Assembly: GCA_022819585.1 (NCBI GenBank)
Contig: JAJEGY010000024.1
Location: 1-43,222, forward strand
Source of the DNA: Dehalococcoidia bacterium
GTDB taxonomy: Bacteria > Chloroflexota > Dehalococcoidia > Lucifugimonadales > Lucifugimonadaceae
Direction: 5' to 3'
DNA: 43,222 nt
Positions 1-5,903 of the stretch are shown in pieces. Within the stretch, counting starts at the first letter, position 1; each line of letters opens with the position of its first letter. The notes beneath the pieces are model-generated. The model was not told the DNA's origin and did not search any database. It saw nothing but the letters and a program-made list of their open reading frames with translations. The position numbers were made by a program, and so were the translations under genes.

Positions 1-33
1 CCCCCGCGCTGGCCCCGGCGGCCCGGGCCCGCG

Positions 34-54
34 CCCCCCCCCCCCCCCCCCCCC
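34..54. other. 21-base C homopolymer at contig edge
   Basis: An uninterrupted run of 21 C residues follows a G/C-only stretch at the extreme left edge. It lies where the 3' end of the L32 gene should be and brings in only glycine codons on that strand. It is most likely a sequencing or assembly artefact (poly-G tail) rather than genomic sequence. Confidence 0.75.
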
Positions 55-283
55 ACAGAACAGGTGACCCGTTTTCTTCCTCAACGGCGTAAGCGTCTGC
101 GAGGGGCCAGTTGCCTTTGACGGTGCGGCCCTTGTAGTTGCCGCATTCGGGGCATACGCGGTGCGGTGGTATGCGGGTGTTGCATCGTGAGCAGTGCACG
201 AGGGTCGGGAGACCGATGGCGTGGTGTGCGGCTCGGTTTCCTTTTCGTGCGCGGGTGTGTTTTTTCTTGGGAAGCGGGGGCAT
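55..283 (-). CDS. rpmF: Large-subunit ribosomal protein bL32 (3' end lost at the edge)
   Basis: Ribosomal protein bL32, a small zinc-binding protein of the 50S subunit. The frame begins MPPLPKKKHTRARKGNR, the typical basic L32 N-terminus (family form MAVPKRKxSKxRxxxRR). It then has a CxxC pair at residues 31/34 and a second at 44/47, which bind Zn in the C+ form of the family, followed by GxYKGR. The ATG lies 26 bases downstream of the DUF177 stop on the same strand. That DUF177-L32 order is a very widespread bacterial operon. The frame stays open for about 76 residues, already longer than most L32 proteins, and then enters the poly-C artefact, so the true stop is not visible. Identification is firm; the 3' boundary is not. 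Confidence 0.88.
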
Positions 284-309
284 TTCACCTACCACTGGGT
301 CGGGTTATT

Positions 310-825
310 TTATTGGAGGAGATTCAGAGCTGCGGGTCTATCGGCGTGGCACTTGCAGGTCGCGGTGTTGAGGTCGGCGGAGCATCCGGCACACAGTCCC
401 TTGCAGTTCGGGTCGCACAGGGGGTTCATGGGCATTGCAGCGCTCAGTCCTTGCCAGAGTGCGGTCGATATGTCAAGCAGGTTGGTTGAATCTATGGTCA
501 GCGCCTCGTCGTTTTCGTATGTCCCGTATTCGTCGAACCAGTTTCGGTGGCCTTGCATCAGGTCGGTGTTGATGGGCCGGAACTCCTCTGTGAAGTCGAT
601 ACTGATTCGAGTATCAGTTTCGACGAGGCACCTGGAGCACTCGGCATCAACGGCGGCCTTGACTTTCAGGTCGGCGAAGACGGTCCTGTCGGTGCGCATC
701 AACTTTCCCCGGGCCTCGACATCTCGGAAGAGAAGGTCGTCGATCTCGAGAGTCTCGTCGGCGAAGTGGAATTTGATCTCATCGCCCACCGAACCGGTCA
801 GCAGAGCCGATACGTTAAAGAGCAT
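310..825 (-). CDS. DUF177 / YceD family protein
   Basis: DUF177 (YceD) protein, 171 aa from the chosen start. The family sits next to rpmF across bacteria and has been linked to 23S rRNA / large-subunit biogenesis. Visible hallmarks are an N-terminus of the family type (MLFNVSALLTGSVGDE), a central CSRCL motif (the conserved CxRCL of the family), and a C-terminal block with CDPNCKGLCAGC, typical of YceD proteins with a Cys cluster before the L32 gene. An in-frame TTG at 870 and ATG at 846 would lengthen it. I chose the ATG at 825 because the family alignment normally begins there, though no strong Shine-Dalgarno supports any of the three. It is followed 26 bases later by rpmF, probably in one transcript from the promoter at 879-907. 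Confidence 0.85.
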   Translation of the reverse strand: MLFNVSALLTGSVGDEIKFHFADETLEIDDLLFRDVEARGKLMRTDRTVFADLKVKAAVDAECSRCLVETDTRISIDFTEEFRPINTDLMQGHRNWFDEYGTYENDEALTIDSTNLLDISTALWQGLSAAMPMNPLCDPNCKGLCAGCSADLNTATCKCHADRPAALNLLQ

Positions 826-878
826 GGTTTCAGGTTCCACAAACATGTGAGACGCGTCGGATGCGCGCAACCTGAATA

Positions 879-907
879 ATGGTAAATGTGGCGTTGATTC
901 TTGTCAA
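879..907 (-). promoter_or_regulatory. Sigma70-type promoter for DUF177-rpmF
   Basis: On the minus strand there is a perfect -35 hexamer TTGACA (907-902), exactly 17 bases, then TACCAT (884-879), 4 of 6 matches to TATAAT. The predicted transcript starts near 872, giving a leader of about 47 nt before the DUF177 ATG at 825. Pattern-based only. Confidence 0.45.
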
Positions 908-935
908 TTTAGGCGGCGATTATGCCTTTTACACA

Positions 936-953
936 CCCTGAGTTGACTCAGGG
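936..953. terminator. Perfect 7-bp hairpin between acyl-CoA dehydrogenase and DUF177
   Basis: CCCTGAG, loop TTGA, CTCAGGG: a perfect stem in the gap between two genes on the minus strand, just upstream of the DUF177 promoter. No T tract follows on either strand, so intrinsic termination is only a possibility. Confidence 0.3.
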
Positions 954-979
954 CGAGAATGATGTGTGGTTGCGGTTTT

Positions 980-1031
980 GGTCCGTGGTCGGTTCATGGC
1001 GGACCGACTTGTAGGACAGGTTCGAAACCTG
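980..1031. other. Alternative stems plus T-arm-like hairpin downstream of acyl-CoA dehydrogenase
   Basis: GGTCCG (980-985) can pair with CGGACC (1000-1005), while GTCGGT (988-993) can pair with ACCGAC (1003-1008). The two stems share bases and exclude each other. Next comes CAGGTT-CGA-AACCTG (1017-1031), which resembles a tRNA T-arm, but no acceptor or anticodon arm can be built around it. It lies just 3' of the acyl-CoA dehydrogenase stop and may act in termination or RNA stability. Function unknown. Confidence 0.3.
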
Positions 1032-1059
1032 GCGTTACCGGGAATGGTGTGGAGTGGGG

Positions 1060-2205
1060 TTAGATGTCGCCGATTAGAGCTCTGGAGATTACTAGGCGTT
1101 GGATTTCGGATGTGCCTTCGTAGATTTGGGTAACTCGTTGGTCTCTGTACATTCGCTCGACGGGTGTTGGTTTGAAGTATCCGATGCCGCCGTGGATCTG
1201 GACTGCTTTGTCGACGTTTCGGTTGGCTACTTCTGAGGCGTAGAGTTTTGCTTTTGCGGATTCGGTTCCGTATGGGAGGCCTTCGTCGTATTGGGATGCG
1301 GCTCGGTAGACCATGAGGCGTGCGGCGTCGAGTTCGGTGTCCATGTCAGCGAGCATGAATTGGATGGCTTGCTTGGTGGCGATGGGGCGTCCGAATGCTT
1401 CGCGTTGCTTGGCGTACGAGACGGCTTGGTCGAGGGCTCCTTTGGCGAGTCCGAGGCATTGTGCGGCGACGGTGATGCGTGAGGAGTCTAGGATTTTGAG
1501 GGCAATGGTGTATCCGTCTCCTATGTTTCCTAAGAGATTGGATTTGGGAACTCGGCAGTCGGAGAATACGAGTTCGGCGGTGCCGGAGCCTCTCATGCCC
1601 ATCTTTCCGTGTTGCTCATTGATCTCGAAGCCTGGGGTGTCTCGCTCGACGACGATTGCGGAGATGCCGCGATAGCCGGCGGATCGGTCGGCGGTGACAA
1701 AGACGGCGAAGGTATCGGCGACGGATGCGTTGGTGATGAAGAGTTTTGTTCCGTTGAGGATGTAGGATTCTCCGTCTTCGGCGATGGTTGTTTGGAGTCC
1801 TAGGGCGTCGGATCCAGTCTGTGGTTCGGAGAGAGCGAAAGCGGCGATCTTCTGCCCTGCTGCCAGGTCGGGTAGGAACTGGGTGCGCTGGTCTTCGTTG
1901 CCGAATCGGTTGATGGTTTCTGATCCGAGGGATGTGTGGGTGATTAGGACGGTGCTGGTTGAGCCGCACACTGCGCCGATCTCTTCAAGGACGACCATGA
2001 AGTCTCGGTATCCCATTCCGGCACCACCGAGTTCGGGTGGGATGAGGAGTCCAGTGAGACCTAGTTCGGCTAGGGCGTCGAATTGTTTTTTGGGGAATTG
2101 TTCGGTGGTATCAACTTCGTCGGCTAGGGGTGCGAGGTCGTTTTCGGCGAATTCGCGGACAGTTGATGCTAGGAGTTGCTGTTGTTCGTTGTAGAAGGGT
2201 TGCAT
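1060..2205 (-). CDS. Acyl-CoA dehydrogenase
   Basis: FAD-dependent acyl-CoA dehydrogenase, 381 aa, the usual length for the short/branched-chain (SCAD/BCAD/butyryl-CoA) group. It oxidises an acyl-CoA to the trans-2-enoyl-CoA in the cytoplasm and passes electrons to ETF. Domains are in normal order: an N-terminal helical domain (about 1-115); a middle beta domain with FALSEPQTGSDA (flavin/substrate contact) and KLFITNA; and a C-terminal helical domain with QREAFGRPI, the QIHGGIGY FAD motif and YEGTSEIQR, whose Glu is the catalytic base position of this subgroup. The exact chain length or branch preference cannot be read from sequence. No ETF or other beta-oxidation gene is adjacent. No clear Shine-Dalgarno precedes the ATG. 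Confidence 0.93.
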   Translation of the reverse strand: MQPFYNEQQQLLASTVREFAENDLAPLADEVDTTEQFPKKQFDALAELGLTGLLIPPELGGAGMGYRDFMVVLEEIGAVCGSTSTVLITHTSLGSETINRFGNEDQRTQFLPDLAAGQKIAAFALSEPQTGSDALGLQTTIAEDGESYILNGTKLFITNASVADTFAVFVTADRSAGYRGISAIVVERDTPGFEINEQHGKMGMRGSGTAELVFSDCRVPKSNLLGNIGDGYTIALKILDSSRITVAAQCLGLAKGALDQAVSYAKQREAFGRPIATKQAIQFMLADMDTELDAARLMVYRAASQYDEGLPYGTESAKAKLYASEVANRNVDKAVQIHGGIGYFKPTPVERMYRDQRVTQIYEGTSEIQRLVISRALIGDI

Positions 2206-2286
2206 GGGGATGCGGGAGTTGGGTTTGGGGCGCGAGTTGTTGGGGTGATTTTAGATGGGAGATGACCGGATGTTGCCGGCCCGGTG

Positions 2287-2694
2287 TCAGTTCAGGGAGG
2301 TAAGGAATTGTTGGGGTGACATTGCTGGAATTGGCGAATTGCGGTAGTCTCGAAGGTTTCTGGTTACGATGGCTCTGGCCCCGCAGGCGCGAGCGGCGGC
2401 TACTTGCATGGCGTCTTCGAAGTCACGCATAGGTAGTTGTACGGCGTATCTGATGTCTTCGGTTTCGGTGCTAGCAACGTCAACATTCCGAGTGAGTTGC
2501 AATATGAAATCTCTAGCAACAGTGTCACCGCGAACCGGTTTTACGACATAATACAGGTTCGAAATGGTGTGCCAAGCCACACATCCGCGCTCGATTCGGC
2601 TCTGAATGTTATCCAAGAATTCGACTGCGGTGTCAACATGAGGTTTTCTGTCGAAAACCACGTCAATCAAGACGTCGGTGTCAATCAGAATCAT
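2287..2694 (-). CDS. PIN-domain ribonuclease toxin (VapC-like)
   Basis: VapC-type toxin, 135 aa, a Mg-dependent endoribonuclease fold. The N-terminus MILIDTDVLIDVVF carries the first acidic PIN residue (D5 region) and the typical DTDVLID signature. The mid-protein WHTISNLYYV helix and the C-terminal block DFEDAMQVAAARACGARAIVTRNLRDY give the remaining acidic residues of the four-acid active site and the conserved TRNxxDF/Y motif. Its start overlaps the end of the upstream antitoxin gene by 14 bases, the usual translational coupling of toxin-antitoxin modules. The RNA target cannot be predicted. Confidence 0.88.
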   Translation of the reverse strand: MILIDTDVLIDVVFDRKPHVDTAVEFLDNIQSRIERGCVAWHTISNLYYVVKPVRGDTVARDFILQLTRNVDVASTETEDIRYAVQLPMRDFEDAMQVAAARACGARAIVTRNLRDYRNSPIPAMSPQQFLTSLN

Positions 2695-2917
2695 CGAAGT
2701 ATTTTTTCTTCAAAAATTCGTAACGGGGGTCGCCGTGTTTTTCTGCGGGACGGAACTTACCGCGCCATCGTGAGGCGAAAGATTCTTCCTCCCGGCGGGT
2801 GGTCTCTGCCAAGTATTTTTCTATTAGAGCGGAGAGTGACATACCGCGGGATCGGGCATATCGTTTGGCGACGGGTATGAGTTCGGGATCGACTGTGATT
2901 GTGAGTTTCTTTTTCAT
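2681..2917 (-). CDS. Ribbon-helix-helix antitoxin (VapB / DUF6364-like)
   Basis: Antitoxin partner of the PIN toxin, 78 aa. The N-terminal KKKLTITVDPELIPVAKRYAR and SLSALIEKYL segments match a ribbon-helix-helix DNA-binding fold (short beta strand, two helices). The charged C-terminal tail (RWRGKFRP... FLKKKYF) would wrap the toxin. The ATG is preceded by AAGGA about nine bases upstream. The inverted repeat at 2938-2962 lies immediately upstream and is the natural operator for autoregulation by the RHH dimer. Which RHH antitoxin subfamily it belongs to is uncertain. Confidence 0.82.
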   Translation of the reverse strand: MKKKLTITVDPELIPVAKRYARSRGMSLSALIEKYLAETTRREEESFASRWRGKFRPAEKHGDPRYEFLKKKYFDDSD

Positions 2918-2937
2918 TGAAAACGTCCTTGGGGGAT

Positions 2938-2962
2938 ACGTATCAATGACGTAAGTATACGT
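2938..2962 (-). promoter_or_regulatory. Inverted-repeat operator / promoter of the toxin-antitoxin pair
   Basis: ACGTAT (2938-2943) and ATACGT (2957-2962) form an inverted repeat with 13 bases between the arms. On the minus strand a TATACT hexamer (2959-2954), one mismatch from the -10 consensus, sits inside the right arm, so a bound RHH dimer would cover the promoter. No good -35 is visible. The call follows from position and symmetry only. Confidence 0.4.
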
Positions 2963-3141
2963 GTTTTAAGAGGGGATGTTCGGTGGTGTTTGTTTACCGT
3001 ACCCTACTCTTCTTCCGCCCCCGGTGACCCTCACTCTCGCCCTCACGCTCATGCTGACCCTTTCCAATCGGGCGAGATAGGGGATTTCCTCATCTGCCAG
3101 TCGACGCGACATCCATACCGGTTTTGCGGTCGTATGCAATG

Positions 3142-3185
3142 CCTCCTTTGTCCTTCGGATATTTCCCCCGCTCGCGGGGGAAACC
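3142..3185. repeat. Dispersed palindromic element, copy 1
   Basis: A 44-base unit that recurs in the same orientation at 43153-43196 with 40 of 44 bases identical. It contains GTCC-TTC-GGAT (a short stem with a terminal G-U in RNA), then a long stem TTTCCCCCGC / GCGGGGGAAA (3162-3183). Two of the four differences are in the hairpin loop and one turns a G-C pair into a G-U pair, so folding is preserved. It ends about 59 bases before the ruvC ATG. The rest of the 326-base gap 2918-3243 holds only the toxin-antitoxin operator and C-rich unstructured sequence. It behaves like a REP/MITE-type element, without visible terminal repeats or transposase. Confidence 0.7.
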
Positions 3186-3243
3186 GTGACTTGTTGCAGG
3201 GTAGAATCTGCTTAGAGCGGTTTTGGTTTTTCGATTGGATGGT

Positions 3244-3759
3244 ATGGAAGGCACTCGACGGATTTTGGGGATTGATCCGGCTTTGACTACGACTGGTTAT
3301 GCGGTCGTGTCGGCGGATTGGCGTGGGAATGTGGAGTTGTTGGAGGGTGGTTTGGTGAGGACGAAGGCTAGCGAGAGGTTGGAGGAGAGGTTGAGAGTGA
3401 TCAATGAGACGTTGACTGAGGTGATCGAGGAGTTTGAGCCGGATGAGGTGGCGATTGAGGATCTGCACTCTCGGTATCGGAATTTGAAGACGGCGATCAT
3501 CATGGGTCATGCACGGGGTGTTGCGATTTTGGCTGCTGGGAGCAAGGGGTTGCCCGTGCATCACTATCAGCCGACACGGGTGAAGAGCATTGTGGCCGGG
3601 AGCGGGCGGGCGGACAAGGCGCAGATGAAGCGTGCGGTGTCTATGCGTTTGGGTTTGACTGAGGAGATATCGAAAGAGGACGTTGCGGATGCGGTTGGGA
3701 TTGCGATCTGTCATATCCATGTAACCGGATCACCAGCAGTTGCAGAGGAGGCGGCGTGA
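3244..3759 (+). CDS. ruvC: Crossover junction endodeoxyribonuclease RuvC
   Basis: Holliday-junction resolvase, 171 aa from the ATG at 3244. A TTG at 3223 in the same frame is less likely because the family begins just before the first catalytic Asp. RuvC dimers cut the exchanging strands of four-way junctions held by RuvAB. All active-site segments are visible: RILGIDPALTTTGYAV (first Asp), VAIEDLHSRY (Glu of the IExx motif), and the C-terminal EDVADAVGIAICH with the last two acidic positions. KTAIIMGHARGVAILAA is the conserved RuvC helix. It is first of three consecutive genes, and ruvA begins one base after its stop. Confidence 0.95.
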   Translation: MEGTRRILGIDPALTTTGYAVVSADWRGNVELLEGGLVRTKASERLEERLRVINETLTEVIEEFEPDEVAIEDLHSRYRNLKTAIIMGHARGVAILAAGSKGLPVHHYQPTRVKSIVAGSGRADKAQMKRAVSMRLGLTEEISKEDVADAVGIAICHIHVTGSPAVAEEAA

Positions 3760-3760
3760 G

Positions 3761-4384
3761 ATGATTTCTTACTTGCGGGGCGAGGTAGTGCAGGTGCAAG
3801 ATAATCCGCCTCGGGTGGTGGTGCTGACGGCGTCAGGAGTTGGCTATTCGGTGGTTCTGCCGGCGTTTGTGCATGACTCGATACAGCCTGAGGTGGGAGG
3901 TTCGATTGAGTTGTACACCTATTACTCGGTTTCGGAACGGCAGCCGCTGCCGGTGCTGGTAGGTTTCGAGGATCCGGGGGATCGGGATTTCTTCGAGCAG
4001 TTCATACAGGTCGAGGGCATCGGTCCGGCGCGTGCGGCTACAGCCTTGACGATGCCGATACCGACGTTGGCGTATGCGATAGAGATGGAGGACTTGGTGA
4101 CGTTGACGCTGATGCCGGGTATCGGTCACCGAGGTGCGCAGAAGATAGTGGCGACTTTGAAGGGCAAGGTAATGGAGGCGGCGAGTCGTCCGATCGAGAC
4201 GGGTGCTCAGCGCGCTCGTGTCCCGGATACGCGTGCGGATGTGGTTGCGGTGCTGGTGAATCTGGGGTACCGAAATAATGAAGCGGTTTCGATGGTAGAT
4301 GAGGCGTTGAGAAGCGTGCCGGGGTTGGGCGACGATGCGCAGGAGTTGTTGAGGGTGGTCTTCCGCAGGAGTGGAGTGTCGTAA
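3761..4384 (+). CDS. ruvA: Holliday junction branch-migration protein RuvA
   Basis: RuvA, 207 aa, the tetrameric junction-binding subunit that loads RuvB. The N-terminal OB domain starts MISYLRGEVVQVQ, closely matching the family (MIGxLRGxV). The middle domain carries two helix-hairpin-helix motifs (VEGIGPARAATAL and MPGIGHRGAQKIV). The C-terminal segment (after about 155) is the flexible RuvB-contacting domain III, with LVNLGYRNNEA typical of RuvA. The ATG at 3761 is one base after the ruvC stop and has GAGGAGG about ten bases upstream, inside ruvC, which indicates translational coupling. An upstream in-frame start inside ruvC is rejected on that basis. Confidence 0.95.
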   Translation: MISYLRGEVVQVQDNPPRVVVLTASGVGYSVVLPAFVHDSIQPEVGGSIELYTYYSVSERQPLPVLVGFEDPGDRDFFEQFIQVEGIGPARAATALTMPIPTLAYAIEMEDLVTLTLMPGIGHRGAQKIVATLKGKVMEAASRPIETGAQRARVPDTRADVVAVLVNLGYRNNEAVSMVDEALRSVPGLGDDAQELLRVVFRRSGVS

Positions 4385-4409
4385 GCTACCCGGTGAGTAC
4401 TGACACCTC

Positions 4410-5501
4410 ATGAGCGAGTCTGCTAGAGAACGCGTCGTTACCGGGTCGGATTCGGTTGAATCTGATGGTGACCTTAGGTCCGCGGATGCGTTGCGAGAAC
4501 GCGCTGCTCGTAACGCTAATTCGGTAGGGACTAATGATCTTCGTCCGAGGCGTTTCTCGGATTACATCGGTCAGCGGGATGTTGTGAACAGCATTCAGAT
4601 CGCGGTTGAGGCGGCGAAGCATCGGGGGGATACGTTGGACCATGCGCTGTTCCATGGCCCTCCAGGTTTGGGAAAGACGACGATATCGCAGATCATCGCT
4701 CGGGAGATGGATACGACGCTGGTGCATACATCTGGGCCAGCGTTGGACCGGCCGGCGGATGTGGTGGGAATATTGTCGAACCAGAAGCATGGGGATGTGT
4801 TGTTCATCGACGAGATACATCGACTGTCACATGCGGTTGAGGAGTATCTGTATTCGGCGATGGAAGATTTTCGGGTGGACTTCATCACGGGTGCTGGTGC
4901 GTTTGCAAAGACGATCAATTTGCCGTTGCAGAAGTTCACGCTGATCGGGTCGACGACGCGGGCTGGGATGCTGAGTCCGCCGTTGCGTGAGCGGTTCGCG
5001 TTGACGTATCACTTGGACTACTACTCAGTTGAGGAATTGGTGCAAGTGGTTAAGCGTTCGGCGATGATTTTGTCGGTGCCGATTGATCCGGGTGGTTCGG
5101 AGGTGATAGCCAACCGGTCACGGGGCACGCCCAGGATAGCGAATAATTTGTTGCGACGGGTCCGGGATTTTGCGCAGGTTCGGGGCGATGGGACGATCGA
5201 TGCGCGGGTCGCGGCTGAGGCGTTGCGGGTAGAGGGTGTGGATGAGTTGGGGTTGGATCGGTTGGACAGGCTGTATTTGGAGACTCTGTGCAGGCAGTAT
5301 GGTGGTGGGCCTGCGGGGATCAATGCGCTTGCGGCATCGGCTAACGAGGAGGTGCAGACGCTGGAGGATGTTGTGGAGCCGTTTTTGTTGAAGATCGGGT
5401 TTATTGTGCGGACGTCCCAGGGTCGGAGGGCGACGTCGGCGGGGATGGGGCATTTGGGAGATGATGGGGTGCGTGGTGGGCAGGGGGCTTTGTTGTGGTG
5501 A
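4410..5501 (+). CDS. ruvB: Holliday junction ATP-dependent DNA helicase RuvB
   Basis: RuvB motor ATPase, 363 aa, which drives branch migration on RuvA-bound junctions. An N-terminal tail (1-45) leads into the family start LRPRRFSDYIGQ. Walker A GPPGLGKT is at 83-90, Walker B LFIDEIH near 131-137, sensor 1 in LIGSTTRAG, the arginine finger region in PPLRERF, and sensor 2 in RGTPRIANNLLRRVRDF. The C-terminal winged-helix domain ends with EPFLLKIGFIVRTSQGRRAT, the RuvB DNA-binding signature. The glycine-rich tail (GDDGVRGGQGALLW) is lineage-specific. It lies 25 bases after the ruvA stop. With ruvC and ruvA it makes a complete RuvABC resolvasome in one operon. Confidence 0.96.
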   Translation: MSESARERVVTGSDSVESDGDLRSADALRERAARNANSVGTNDLRPRRFSDYIGQRDVVNSIQIAVEAAKHRGDTLDHALFHGPPGLGKTTISQIIAREMDTTLVHTSGPALDRPADVVGILSNQKHGDVLFIDEIHRLSHAVEEYLYSAMEDFRVDFITGAGAFAKTINLPLQKFTLIGSTTRAGMLSPPLRERFALTYHLDYYSVEELVQVVKRSAMILSVPIDPGGSEVIANRSRGTPRIANNLLRRVRDFAQVRGDGTIDARVAAEALRVEGVDELGLDRLDRLYLETLCRQYGGGPAGINALAASANEEVQTLEDVVEPFLLKIGFIVRTSQGRRATSAGMGHLGDDGVRGGQGALLW

Positions 5502-5577
5502 TGGGGTAGCGGTTTTCTGTATGGGCGGTGAGTGTTCGGCGCTCAGTTAGTCACCGCGCGGCGAACCCAACGGGTGA

Positions 5578-5781
5578 TCAGCGCGACTCGACCGCGTCCG
5601 GCAATGGGACTGTGGCGTCTTCTTCCTGGTCGACGTACCAACCTGAGTAGTTTCGAGTTTCGAACTTGCCGACGAGTTCTCCGTTCTTGTATAGGTTCAG
5701 ATGACGTCCAGATTCTTCGTGTCGGTCTGCGGTGACAGTGACGTCGGATCCGATTTTTCGCAAAAGGACGTATTTTGGCAT
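5578..5781 (-). CDS. Small protein of unknown function
   Basis: A 67-aa protein I do not recognise. It starts MPKYVLLRKIGSDVTVTADRH and continues as alternating charged and beta-prone residues (LNLYKNGELVGKFETRNYSGWYV), ending with an acidic stretch (DQEEDATVPLPD), so a small all-beta cytoplasmic domain is plausible. Reality is supported by an AGGAG Shine-Dalgarno eight bases before the ATG and by its reading frame filling the gap between ruvB (converging, ends 5501) and the ABC exporter. No signal peptide or transmembrane segment. It could be a lineage-specific conserved protein. Confidence 0.6.
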   Translation of the reverse strand: MPKYVLLRKIGSDVTVTADRHEESGRHLNLYKNGELVGKFETRNYSGWYVDQEEDATVPLPDAVESR

Positions 5782-5903
5782 TTGGTAGCTCCTGATTGGT
5801 TTGCAGCGATACGGTAATACGCGGGTGTTTCAGGGCGTGGGAACCTTCGTTGTGGGTTGTGGCCTTCGCCGGAACGACAGGAGGCTCGCGGACGCAGGTT
5901 GGG

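Noticed and set aside
194-850. Long open frame on the plus strand opposite DUF177
   Set aside because: It is the complement of the DUF177/L32 genes, with no ribosome site and no domain; the minus-strand proteins have clear family motifs.
1011-1035. Possible tRNA because of a GTTCGAAAC T-arm-like hairpin
   Set aside because: The five-base T-stem is only partly paired, and no acceptor stem partner or anticodon arm can be formed in the flanking 80 bases on either strand.
2437-2880. 147-codon open frame on the plus strand
   Set aside because: It lies entirely over the toxin and antitoxin genes in antisense and has no recognisable features.
3000-3140. Possible CRISPR-like or tandem array in the C-rich stretch upstream of ruvC
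   Set aside because: Only short imperfect similarities (CCCTCAC) occur; there are no regular repeats or spacers.
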